DNA from: Anaplasma phagocytophilum str. Webster
Lineage (GTDB): Bacteria > Pseudomonadota > Alphaproteobacteria > Rickettsiales > Anaplasmataceae
Reading direction: 5' to 3'
Assembly (NCBI RefSeq): GCF_000964685.1
Contig: NZ_LANS01000001.1
Coordinates: 1,116,001-1,180,000 of the forward strand
DNA length: 64,000 nt
Under the pieces are notes generated by a model. That model had not been told where the DNA came from and searched no databases. It saw only the letters and a program-made list of their open reading frames with translations. Each line of letters opens with the position of its first letter. The stretch's first letter is position 1. Both the position numbers and the translations under genes were made by a program. Shown here one piece after another: positions 19,071 through 28,206 of this stretch.

Positions 19071-19802
19071 GTGCTGAAGGGGAAGAGGAGCGCTGTCGTT
19101 GAGTTAATCAAGGTATTGTTGGTAGCGTTAGTAGCGGTTGGTTGCTTCCGTAGTTTCGTTATAGAGCCTTTTCATATACCGTCTGGTTCAATGAAGAGTA
19201 CTCTTTTGGTGGGTGATTATTTATTTGTTGGAAAGTATAGCTACGGTTACGGGCGCTATTCCACGGTTCTCACGCCCATTTTGTCGAGGATTCCTTTTTT
19301 GACTCTTAAGGGGAGGGTGTTATATACCCCTCCAAAAGCTGGTGATGTGGTGGTATTCAGGTTGCCTTCGGATCCGAGTACTAGTTATATAAAAAGGGTG
19401 ATTGGTCTTCCTGGGGATAGTGTACAGATTAAAAATGGGCATCTGTATATAAATGGGAAGGAGATGCACTATGAAGTCGTGGGAGATTTCATGGACGGAG
19501 ACAGAGCGGTGCGTCGGTATGTTGAGACTTTGTACAATGGCAAGTCATATGAGATATTAGATGAGCGTGAAAATAGTTCATTAGATAATACTCCTGTATA
19601 TAAGGTGCCGCCTGGGCATATTTTTGTGCTTGGTGATAATAGGGATGATTCTCGGGATAGTCGCTTTGTAACAGAAGTTGGGAATATCCCAATTGATAAC
19701 ATTATAGGAAAGGCGCTTATAGTTGTTCTTTCTTTTCAGGGTAGTGATGGCTGGTTTCCATTCAAGATTAGGGCGGATAGAATCTTACATAAGGTGCGAT
19801 AA
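19071..19802 (+). CDS. lepB: signal peptidase I
   Basis: Cleaves signal peptides from exported proteins at the outer face of the inner membrane. With GTG 19071 the protein has 243 aa. One N-terminal membrane span (about residues 12-30) is followed by [10 protein letters not shown], whose second Ser (Ser40) is the nucleophile. The catalytic Lys is Lys108 in [11 protein letters not shown]. The box [11 protein letters not shown] is also intact. An in-frame TTG at 19014 would overlap the upstream gene by 35 bp and is less likely. One base separates its stop from the nuoI start. Confidence 0.95.
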   Translation: MLKGKRSAVVELIKVLLVALVAVGCFRSFVIEPFHIPSGSMKSTLLVGDYLFVGKYSYGYGRYSTVLTPILSRIPFLTLKGRVLYTPPKAGDVVVFRLPSDPSTSYIKRVIGLPGDSVQIKNGHLYINGKEMHYEVVGDFMDGDRAVRRYVETLYNGKSYEILDERENSSLDNTPVYKVPPGHIFVLGDNRDDSRDSRFVTEVGNIPIDNIIGKALIVVLSFQGSDGWFPFKIRADRILHKVR

Positions 19803-19803
19803 A

Positions 19804-20298
19804 ATGTTATATTGTGTGCAGTTTGGGAGAAGGGTCATAAGGCTGGTATCTGCAACTGTGCACGGTTTCTTTTTGACGCTTCTGGCAATGTTTAAGCCCA
19901 AAGTTACGTTGCGGTATCCGCATGAGAAGGGGCCTTTGAGTACTAGATTCCGTGGTGAGCATGCATTGCGTAGGTATGAAAGTGGAGAAGAGAGGTGTAT
20001 AGCCTGTAAGCTCTGTGAGGCCATTTGTCCAGCTCAAGCTATAACGATAGAGGCGGAAGAAAGGAGTGACGGTAGCCGCAGGACTACAAGGTACGACATA
20101 GATATGACGAAGTGTATATACTGCGGATTTTGTCAGGAGGCATGTCCAGTTGATGCTATTGTTGAGGGGCCTAACTTCGAGTACTCTACGGAGACAAGGG
20201 AAGAGTTGATGTATAACAAGGAAAAGCTTCTAGCGAACGGAGACATTTGGGAAGAGGCTTTACGCTATCGGATTAAGAAGAACCAGCCTTACTATTAG
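19804..20298 (+). CDS. nuoI: NADH-quinone oxidoreductase subunit I
   Basis: Peripheral-arm subunit of respiratory complex I carrying two [4Fe-4S] clusters that pass electrons toward quinone. The protein has 164 aa, typical for alphaproteobacteria. The two ferredoxin motifs are Cys65-x2-Cys68-x2-Cys71-x3-Cys75-Pro and Cys104-x2-Cys107-x2-Cys110-x3-Cys114-Pro. The conserved ending with Arg-Tyr-Arg is present. Start ATG 19804 overlaps nothing; the longer upstream frame lies inside lepB. It is separated here from other complex I genes. Confidence 0.96.
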   Translation: MLYCVQFGRRVIRLVSATVHGFFLTLLAMFKPKVTLRYPHEKGPLSTRFRGEHALRRYESGEERCIACKLCEAICPAQAITIEAEERSDGSRRTTRYDIDMTKCIYCGFCQEACPVDAIVEGPNFEYSTETREELMYNKEKLLANGDIWEEALRYRIKKNQPYY

Positions 20299-20559
20299 TT
20301 TTCATTTGTGGCTTTGTGGTTTGGGGCGGTATAGCTACTGAGGTAGTTACTGTTCTATATCAGTATGGTGCTAGTTTAGTTTGGAGTGTTTCCCTATATT
20401 TTTCATTTAAGAAGTCGCTGCTTTGTATGAATGTAGATCTTTTGTGAAGAAGGTTTTTGCTATTCTTGGAAATAAGTAAGCGCTTCACGCAGCGGGATTA
20501 CTGTAAAAAGGCTGCTATATGCATATCTTGCTCTTGTAAGTGAAATTTTCTGTTACAGG

Positions 20560-20992
20560 GATTTAGATAACGCAGCTGATTCTGCCAATATGGGACTCAT
20601 GGTGCTAGGGAGAGAGGACGGAGTAGCATCGCATCATTTGGAGACAAGGCGCAGGCTACGGTGGAAGCGCAGTGTAGCGGTTTTGATGCGACTAAGGATT
20701 CTACACTATTGTTTAGCAAGTTTGTTGAAGGTGTAAAGATTGGCGAACTGTTGTCTTATTGGGAAAGTTACAGTTCTGTCTTGACGTAAATCTTTTAAGG
20801 TTGAAGTTTTTCCTAAGTGTGAGAAGGGAATGCAGATATTTCTACGAGTGGTTTGGCAATTTGTGTCCAGAATATACAGAAGCTTCAGGAGAAGAATGGC
20901 CACAGAATTTTAGGGTTATGCTATACGTAGGTGCTATTTCAAATCACGAGCTGATATTTGTTATGCCCTCCATCAAGGGGAGCAGAAAGTAG
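20560..20992 (+). pseudogene. decayed protein-coding remnant, parent unknown
   Basis: Coding-like text can be read by switching frames: Asp-Leu-Asp-Asn-Ala-Ala-Asp-Ser, then Ser-Phe-Gly-Asp-Lys-Ala-Gln-Ala-Thr, then Trp-Phe-Gly-Asn-Leu-Cys-Pro-Glu-Tyr up to a stop near 20992. At least two frame changes are needed. I do not recognise the parent protein. It lies downstream of nuoI in a 1.6-kb stretch without intact genes. Confidence 0.35.
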
Positions 20993-21331
20993 TAGTCATT
21001 CTGTGAACAAGTAGTGGAACATAATACACAAATCCACATCTTATCAAGTGTGTCCTGAGATATTATGAATCAATTGTGAACTGTGTCGAGTGGGTGGTAG
21101 AAGCCAGGAGGCATTTCATTTAGGATTACTATGCTTGTGCAGATTTAGAAGGAAGATGTGCAATCATGACATCGTACATGTAGTAAATACACCTACTAAA
21201 AAAGCATATTGAAGTTTTTTGGATGCTGGTCAAGTTTCAGCACACTTCTTTATCAATAAACATAGAAAAGTACTAGAACGTCTGATAGGCCGAAGTGTTG
21301 CTAAACTCATCATGCGATGCAAAAGATGTAA

Positions 21332-21804
21332 TTTGAGAAGTATAGAAAGTATCTCGCAGACGCTGGAAAAGCTGTATGTGAATACCTAGCTTTGCATAGG
21401 AAGACTTCTCGCAGCAATGCTGCACGAATATTGAGAAAATCCGCATCCAACCCATAGAAAATCTCTTAACATTCTGCTAAGGAAGTACATCCCAAAGATA
21501 CTGGAAAAATAGCAAGTGAATATCTAGCTTCATATAGGAATACTTCTCATTGTACTGCTGGAATGAATAATGAGAAAATTTCAACTCAAGCTATAGAGAA
21601 TTTTGGATGATACCTTTCCATTGAGTAAGTCTTGACAGTACCTTTCAGATGCAGGAAAAAACGATATGTGAATACCTAGCTGCGGATAGAAAAATTCCAC
21701 CGGATGCTAAGCGAATATTGAGAGATCTCAGCATAACCGATAAAATTTCAGATATATACATTACATCCATAAAGCAGGAGAATGCCTCTTCCGCATCGGC
21801 TTGA
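21332..21804 (+). pseudogene. relic of a tandem-repeat protein gene
   Basis: Three degenerate units spaced about 138 and 151 bp (their GGAAAA cores at 21365, 21503 and 21654) each read like Gly-Lys-x-x-x-Glu-Tyr-Leu-Ala, then Arg-Lys/Asn, then Arg-Ile-Leu-Arg in units 1 and 3. Stops and frame shifts interrupt them. The last unit stays open to a TGA at 21802-21804. Repeat similarity at the protein level suggests a former helical repeat protein. The gap on to ileS at 21928 shows nothing else. Confidence 0.45.
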
Positions 21805-21927
21805 GCAATGCTTTATAATGGGCGCAGCGGTGATGCCTCAGGTTAAGAGCATCGCACCCAACACTAGGTACATTGTGAATCACACTGTAAAAACGCACTA
21901 TGCCATTTTTTCAGGTAGAGTTTTAGA

Positions 21928-24900
21928 TCAGCCCTGTAAGAATATGCTGAGATCTTTCTCATCTGTTACTTGAGTATATCCTGCTACTTTAGCATCTGTA
22001 ATACTGTCTCTTAAGGAGTACTCCAAAGTGCTAAGTAGCGTTTGCTTCTTTATAAAGTCTTCCCACTTTAATATGGCTTCATATGTTTCACTGTCGCATG
22101 TATACACGCACACTTTAGCAAGGCTCAGCATGTCTAGGTCGCATTGTTTCCGGCCTTGTTGAATATATCTCACTATGTCTCGAGCAATTCCTTCAAGCAG
22201 CAGATCTTTAGTAAGCTCAGGGTCGATAGTGACGATGCCAACAGTCTGTCCACTTGAGATAATAGGGCATGAGTACTCATTGCGTACCTTCAAGCTCATG
22301 GAAAACTCATCAGCATGAAAGATGTACTGCTCATTTTTTGCACTGCCTAACGACAATTCACCACTAGGAAGCATTTCCCATACTCCAGCTTTCACTAGAG
22401 GAATGATCTCCTTGATTTTTTCAGGGATCCTTTTACCAAGTAATGGGAAGTTGAGTTTTAAGTCAAAAAATGCAACATCTTGGACATTATCGCACATCAC
22501 AAGTTCCTTGATGTTTAGCTCACTCAAGATCACATTTTTGTATTCTGTAGGAAGAGATGACAATGCTGCACAATTATAAACATGTATTTTCATGCTGCTC
22601 AGTGGCTGTCTAATTCTCAGATTGTGAATGTTTCTCAAAGACAAAGCATGGCTACATATATCCATTACAAGCTGCATATTTTCAGCGTTTTTGACATGCT
22701 CTTCCTGAACTTGCAAAGCATTTGGAGCGGGAAAATCTGACAGATGTACAGATTCTTCCTGTTGAAAATCCAACCCTAACCAAATAGCTTCTGATATGAA
22801 CGGCAAGAAAGGAGCAATCACTCTGCTAAAGTAGTACAGTACTGTATACAACGTGTTATATGCATCAAATTTATCTTGTGTTTTCTCAGTAGCCCAAAAT
22901 CTTTCGCGACAGCGGCGGATATACCAGTTATTTAACTTGTCGGAGAATTGCACTATAGCAGTGCATGCAAGCTTTATGTCATAAGGGTCATGCCCTTCAA
23001 TAGATTCCATAGCACTCAGCACGCTTTGCACCAAGTGCATACATTCATGGAGGATGTACTTATCCATGATATTATTTAAGCCGTCTAAGCTATCGAGCAC
23101 ACGTGCACGTATCTTGTCTGCATTTGCATATACTGTGAAAAAGCTGTAACTATTCCATATTGGCTTAACAACGTTCTTCAGCACATCACGGATTACTTGA
23201 CCATCTTGATCTAGCAGTAGATCTCCCCCAGTTGATACGGAGCTAGAAAGCAACATGAACCGCAGTGAATCAGCACCAAACCTTTCGAATACTTCCATAG
23301 GGTCAAGGTAGTTATTTAACCTCTTTGATAGCTTTTGCCCTTGTATATCGAGTATCACTCCATGACATATGCAACTCTCAAATGGGTGTTTATCAAATAT
23401 ACCCGTTGAGAGAACAAACAATGTATAGAACCACCCTCTGGTTTGCGCTATATACTCAGTTATAAAATCTGCAGGGAAATTTTCTTCAAACAGTTCCTTG
23501 TTTTCAAAAGGGTAATGCACCTGTGCAAAAGGCATTGATCCTGATTCAAACCAGCAATCCAATACATCAGGTACTCTTCTCATCATAGACTTGCCAGAAG
23601 GATCATCAGGGTTGGGGCGTACCAAATCGTCTATATAAGGACGATGTAAGTCATCTATTGGACCAAAGTCTTCTTCCAGAGCCCGTACATTAGGGAGTAC
23701 TTTTTTAATGGAGCCATATACGTCAATTCTTGGGTATTTTGGATCATCACTCTTCCATACAGGTACAGGAGCGCCCCAGAACCTATTTCTAGAAATAGAC
23801 CAATCTCTGATCCCTTCTAACCACTTGCCAAACTGACCATCTCTGACATTATCAGGTATCCAATTTACTCCTTTATTGAGCTGCATCATGCGCTCTTTCA
23901 GCTTAGTCACTTCAATGTACCAAGATGGCATTGCGCGATATATGAGCGGGGTATCAGTCCTCCAACAGTGGGGATAGCTATGTGTATATGTACTTGTCTC
24001 CAGCCAAGAACCACGTTCTTTAAGATACATAATAACCTTATCAGTTGCGTCGAACACGTGACATCCCGCAAAGTCCGATATGGCTGCAGTATACACACCC
24101 GCGTCATCTATAGGACATATTATAGATAAGAGTTGTGAGACATTGCCATCTACGCTTGGGACGCTGTGCTTTTGGCACAATATAAAGTCATCTTCCCCAA
24201 ATCCAGGCGCAATATGAACTATGCCTGTCCCAGTACCTTCTGTTACGAAATCAGCACCCAGTATTCTGAATGCATTTTTCTGATCGGCAAAATAAGGAAA
24301 TAGGGGGTTGTACGCAAGTGATACAAGATCTTGTCCAGTGAGCTTGCAAACCTCAGTGTATTCTTGATTAATTCTCTTACAGTAATGCTGAAAGTGTTCT
24401 ACATATCCCTCGGAGAATATCAACATTTCTTTTCCAAGAGAAGCAGCAACATAAGACATTTTTGGATTGACGGCTAACGCGAAATTTGCAACCAAAGTCC
24501 ATGGGGTTGTAGTCCATGCGAGGATTTTACATGATTCAATATGAGGAGGTATAAATGATGGTTTATCTCGCAGTTCAAATTTAGCTACTATTGTTTTACT
24601 AACCTTTTCACGGTATGCATTGTCTAGTTTCGTTTCAAAATTTGACAACGGAGTCTGACAAGCCCAACTATAAGGCACTACCCTAAGGGATTCATATACG
24701 AGTCCCCTATCCCAAAGTTTGTAAAACGCCCACATGACTGATTCCATGAAGTCTTTATCCATGGTTTTGTAGCCATTATCAAAGTCTACCCAGCGGGCTT
24801 GTCTGGTTACGTATTCCTTCCATTTTTGGGTAAACCTCATGATCGAGTTACGACAGTTGGCATTAAATTTTTCAATGCCAAATTCTTCGATTTTTGTTCT

Positions 24901-25272
24901 TCCAGAAACATTAAGCTCTTTTTCACTTAGCATTTCGACTGGTAAGCCGTGGCAATCCCACCCAAACCTCCTATCCACTCGAAATCCTCTCATGCTCTTA
25001 TAGCGCGCAACTGCATCTTTAATAAAGCCGGTTAAGAGATGCCCATAGTGAGGCAAGCCATTAGCGAAAGGAGGGCCATCATAGAATACAAAACGTCTAG
25101 TTTTTGGTTTATTCTCAACTGATTTCTCAAATATTTTATTTTTATCCCAATATTCAAGAATGTCCCGTTCAATTGAGGCAAATTCAGGATTTCCACTAAC
25201 CTTGGGATAATACTTCACTTCTTTCCTCACTAAAGCCCCTGAGGAGGAAAGCATATTATTTTTTTCAACCAT
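21928..25272 (-). CDS. ileS: isoleucyl-tRNA synthetase
   Basis: Charges tRNA-Ile with isoleucine and edits misactivated valine. Length 1114 aa fits the longer, eukaryote/archaea-like IleRS type. The HIGH box is His75-Tyr-Gly-His78 in Gly-Leu-Pro-His-Tyr-Gly-His, and the KMSKS loop is Lys647-Leu-Ser-Lys-Arg651. The Trp-Asp-Cys-His-Gly-Leu-Pro-Val segment follows the HIGH box, and the editing domain motif Trp-Thr-Thr-Thr-Pro-Trp-Thr is present. The C-terminal region carries the anticodon-binding and extra domains. ATG 25272 is preceded by AGGAAAA; a second in-frame Met is six codons in. Monocistronic as far as can be seen. Confidence 0.97.
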   Translation of the reverse strand: MVEKNNMLSSSGALVRKEVKYYPKVSGNPEFASIERDILEYWDKNKIFEKSVENKPKTRRFVFYDGPPFANGLPHYGHLLTGFIKDAVARYKSMRGFRVDRRFGWDCHGLPVEMLSEKELNVSGRTKIEEFGIEKFNANCRNSIMRFTQKWKEYVTRQARWVDFDNGYKTMDKDFMESVMWAFYKLWDRGLVYESLRVVPYSWACQTPLSNFETKLDNAYREKVSKTIVAKFELRDKPSFIPPHIESCKILAWTTTPWTLVANFALAVNPKMSYVAASLGKEMLIFSEGYVEHFQHYCKRINQEYTEVCKLTGQDLVSLAYNPLFPYFADQKNAFRILGADFVTEGTGTGIVHIAPGFGEDDFILCQKHSVPSVDGNVSQLLSIICPIDDAGVYTAAISDFAGCHVFDATDKVIMYLKERGSWLETSTYTHSYPHCWRTDTPLIYRAMPSWYIEVTKLKERMMQLNKGVNWIPDNVRDGQFGKWLEGIRDWSISRNRFWGAPVPVWKSDDPKYPRIDVYGSIKKVLPNVRALEEDFGPIDDLHRPYIDDLVRPNPDDPSGKSMMRRVPDVLDCWFESGSMPFAQVHYPFENKELFEENFPADFITEYIAQTRGWFYTLFVLSTGIFDKHPFESCICHGVILDIQGQKLSKRLNNYLDPMEVFERFGADSLRFMLLSSSVSTGGDLLLDQDGQVIRDVLKNVVKPIWNSYSFFTVYANADKIRARVLDSLDGLNNIMDKYILHECMHLVQSVLSAMESIEGHDPYDIKLACTAIVQFSDKLNNWYIRRCRERFWATEKTQDKFDAYNTLYTVLYYFSRVIAPFLPFISEAIWLGLDFQQEESVHLSDFPAPNALQVQEEHVKNAENMQLVMDICSHALSLRNIHNLRIRQPLSSMKIHVYNCAALSSLPTEYKNVILSELNIKELVMCDNVQDVAFFDLKLNFPLLGKRIPEKIKEIIPLVKAGVWEMLPSGELSLGSAKNEQYIFHADEFSMSLKVRNEYSCPIISSGQTVGIVTIDPELTKDLLLEGIARDIVRYIQQGRKQCDLDMLSLAKVCVYTCDSETYEAILKWEDFIKKQTLLSTLEYSLRDSITDAKVAGYTQVTDEKDLSIFLQG

Positions 25273-25686
25273 TGAAAATAGATTTTTCCTATGGAGGGGG
25301 AAATGAGATTACTATAACCTATGGTGATACATCTAAATTGCTGTTTTACTCAACTTTTCTGTTTCAAGGCATTTTCAATGGATAAACATGAAGTGGATAT
25401 CTAGTACTGGGTACAAACTTCAGATAAAGTAAAGTCCGGCGTTTTAGCAATTGTTGATATTATATTTTGTACCAGTGGTTCAGTTTTTAAACAGCTGATA
25501 ATGCGTGGGTCTCAAAAGACGGACTCTTTTTTCAGTTATACATTGATAAGCTAGTGTTTTAGTTGTTACTGATGCAATTCGCATTGTTTGCTGAAAATCT
25601 GTATTGCCAAAATTTCTGGTGATTAGTTTGTGAATGTTTCAGAGTACGTGTATCATCGGCTTGTGAATTATAGTTGAGAGGTAATT
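25273..25686. other. divergent intergenic region, ileS / bcp
   Basis: About 410 bp between divergent ileS and bcp, so it must contain promoters for both. No terminator, repeat or RNA fold stands out. GAGAGGTAATT directly before ATG 25687 is the bcp ribosome binding site. Confidence 0.5.
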
Positions 25687-26151
25687 ATGGTAGTTAGAGA
25701 AGGGGATAAGGCGCCGGGGTTCAAAGAGGAAGAGGGAGTAGTGTTTCCTATTTTGGCATCTTATTATGGGAATAAGAACGTAGTGCTATATTTTTATCCG
25801 AAAGATGATACTCCAGGATGTACCAAAGAGGCTGAAGGCTTTCGTGATGCTAATGACAAGTTTGCAAATCTAAATACCGCTGTTGTAGGGGTGTCTAGGG
25901 ATAGCATAACCTCACACGAAAATTTCAAAAAAAAGTACCAGTTGCCTTTTGAGCTTATTGCTGATGAAGAAGCTATTTTGGCAAAAGCATATGGCGTATG
26001 GGTAGAAAAGAGCATGTTTGGGAAGTGTTATATGGGCATTGAACGATCAACTTTCTTGATAGATAAATGCGGTATTCTCAAGAGGATATGGAGGAATGTT
26101 AAAGTACATGATCATGTTGATACTGTATTAAAAGCGGTAAATGAGCTTTAG
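25687..26151 (+). CDS. bcp: thiol peroxidase, Bcp/PrxQ-type peroxiredoxin
   Basis: Reduces hydrogen peroxide and organic peroxides in the cytosol using a thiol. The protein has 154 aa. The peroxidatic Cys45 sits in Asp-Thr-Pro-Gly-Cys-Thr-Lys-Glu. In many Bcp proteins a resolving Cys lies five residues later; here that position is Glu50, so the protein is of the 1-Cys type or resolves through a more C-terminal Cys (around residues 112 and 127). It starts at ATG 25687 after GAGAGG and is followed 27 bp later by rsmE on the same strand, so the two are probably co-transcribed. Confidence 0.93.
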   Translation: MVVREGDKAPGFKEEEGVVFPILASYYGNKNVVLYFYPKDDTPGCTKEAEGFRDANDKFANLNTAVVGVSRDSITSHENFKKKYQLPFELIADEEAILAKAYGVWVEKSMFGKCYMGIERSTFLIDKCGILKRIWRNVKVHDHVDTVLKAVNEL

Positions 26152-26178
26152 TAGTTTCTAGAAAAGCAATTATACTTT

Positions 26179-26898
26179 ATGGTTTTCAAAAAGAAGCCCG
26201 TAAAAATCAGGCTATATTACAGCGATAGCGCACTGAATAAGGGTGAAAAGGTCCTCTTGCGTTCTGATCAAGCTCATTACATAAGAGACGTGATGAGAGT
26301 GAGGATATCAGATGCTGTTGTACTCTTTGATGGTGTAACAGGAGATTGGTTCGCTACTATTTCAGAAATATCTCGTAAGAAAGTAGAGGTGCGGGTTGAA
26401 CACCTGGTTAGTGAATATGTAAAGAGCAGGGATCTTATGCTTTGCATTGCGCTTGTAAAGCAGGATACCATGCGTAGTGTTGTGCGACAAGCAACAGAGA
26501 TGGGAGTAACGCAAATTCAGCCCATTCGTACGGAATATTCTGTAGTTAGTGATATAAATGTGCAAAAGTGTCGCCAATGGGCAATAGAGGCTGCTGAACA
26601 GTGTGAAAGGCAAGATATTCCGGAGATTGCATCGGTCATGGAATTTACGCATCTCAATGACCTTGGTAAGAAATTGGTACTATGTGATGAAACGGGTAAA
26701 GGAAGAATGCCTGCTGAGGTGCTGCGTAGTAAGGAGAACTTGGGCATCATAATTGGTCCAGAAGGGGGTTTTTCCGAGAGAGAGCTTGTCTGTGCAGAGA
26801 GTTTTTGTGAAAAGATGTCTTTGGGGCATAGGATTCTAAGAGTTGATACGGCAGTTGTGGCAGCTCTTGCATACGTGAATGAGTACTATATCTCATAG
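26179..26898 (+). CDS. rsmE: 16S rRNA (uracil-1498-N3)-methyltransferase
   Basis: Methylates N3 of U1498 in 16S rRNA; SPOUT-class enzyme. The protein has 239 aa. The N-terminal PUA-like part is followed by the knot domain with Ile-Ile-Gly-Pro-Glu-Gly-Gly-Phe-Ser-Glu-Arg-Glu and a C-terminal Leu-Gly-x-Arg-Ile-Leu-Arg-Val-Asp-Thr-Ala, both standard signatures. It starts 27 bp after bcp with only a weak ribosome binding site. A decayed copy of its 3' half lies about 240 bp downstream. Confidence 0.95.
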   Translation: MVFKKKPVKIRLYYSDSALNKGEKVLLRSDQAHYIRDVMRVRISDAVVLFDGVTGDWFATISEISRKKVEVRVEHLVSEYVKSRDLMLCIALVKQDTMRSVVRQATEMGVTQIQPIRTEYSVVSDINVQKCRQWAIEAAEQCERQDIPEIASVMEFTHLNDLGKKLVLCDETGKGRMPAEVLRSKENLGIIIGPEGGFSERELVCAESFCEKMSLGHRILRVDTAVVAALAYVNEYYIS

Positions 26899-27133
26899 GT
26901 ATTATTTCAGAGGTACTATCTACTGTATAATGAGCTGTTGTTGTGCTTATAAAGCGTCTAACAGCATGCATAATCTGGTATAAATACGGATTGATTATGG
27001 CACTGAGGCGTGTTGTATGTACTATCACCTGTTGAGGTTAGCGAGGAGTAGTTCTTATATGTCAAGGTATCGCTACAGTGTGGAGAAACATGCATTACAT
27101 TGTGCAGCATTAAAAGTATTATGGTGACATGTG

Positions 27134-27560
27134 ATATGGAGAAATCGCCAATGGTTAATAGAGGTTGCTGAACTATATGAAATGCATATTCATTGGTGCT
27201 CTATAGCATTTATGTATACCCCAAGATGTTAAGGGGCATATGTCAGTGTTGGTTGTTTGATCCAGAGCGACAGTGCCTTCTTATAGTTGTATTTGAAATA
27301 TCCAGCTATGATGCCCTAAGTGAGTAGGGATCTTGCATGGCATTTGCGCATCTCAGTAAAGGTAGTCAGTACTATGTGATGAGACGGACAAAGGAAGAAT
27401 GCCCGCCTAGGTGTCGTGTAGTAAGGAGAACTTGGGAATAACAATTTGTTCAGAAGGGGACTCTTCTGAGGGAGAGCGCTTGTGTGCGTAGAGTTTTTGC
27501 GAGAAGACGTCTCTCTAGGCCTCATGATAGGTGGTACTATGCGAATGCAGTAGTGAAGAA
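27134..27560 (+). pseudogene. decayed duplicate of the rsmE 3' half
   Basis: Bases 27134-27190 match rsmE 26559-26620 (shared block TCGCCAATGG), and 27331-27540 match rsmE 26632-26885, including ACTATGTGATGA, AAAGGAAGAATGCC and GTAAGGAGAACTTGGG. About 140 unrelated bases are inserted between the two blocks, and stops and indels destroy the frame. The catalytic Gly-Pro-Glu-Gly-Gly region survives as Cys/Ser-substituted text. This is a segmental duplication of the 3' end without the 5' end, so it was probably never functional. Confidence 0.85.
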
Positions 27561-28206
27561 TAATAAATTTTGGGAGTATATGGAAATTTGTTCCTTCACT
27601 GTGTATAGCATGTCTTTCATTTCAAGCGCTATGATCTTGCGTATACTCGTTTTATGATCATGTATTAGGCGCTCTGCAAGAGACTCTGTGACGGTATATG
27701 GCTTCCTATGTTTTAAAGCTGCTAGCGCGAATTGACAGATGCCCCATATGGAAGATATGGCATTAAGGTATGTATTCTTGGTGCGCGTAGCAAGTATAAC
27801 TCGGCTTTAAAAGAAATTATCTTTTTATTTTGTTATGTAACTTTGTTGCTCAGCAATGAAAACACGAGCTTTTATAGTTAGATTTGTGAAGTGTTATGTT
27901 CATAAAAGCATTAAGAACTGTCCGGGAAATTCTTAATTTACAATGGCAAGAATTGTATGAGCGTGATACAATTCAACAGCTCTGTCTTATGGGTCGGGTT
28001 GTAGATTCCTAGTTAGAGGTAGGGTGTGTGTGGTGTATGGGCTTTGGAAGGTCCGTTGCTGGAATTGGTATATAGTTTGCGATTTATTGCGTTCTGTTAC
28101 CGTATGCATGAAGGTGGCTGCATGATTGATAATCACCAGTTCTTACGTGTATGTGCCTGCTAAAGGGTGGGTGAATCTGTTTTAGATATTATAGTGTGTG
28201 TGTGCT
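27561..28206. other. non-coding spacer
   Basis: About 650 bp between the rsmE relic and the 913-aa membrane protein gene. No open frame or fold worth calling was seen. Confidence 0.45.

Noticed and set aside
21332-21804. CRISPR array
   Set aside because: The units are too long and too diverged, similarity is at the protein level, and no short identical repeats with unique spacers are present.
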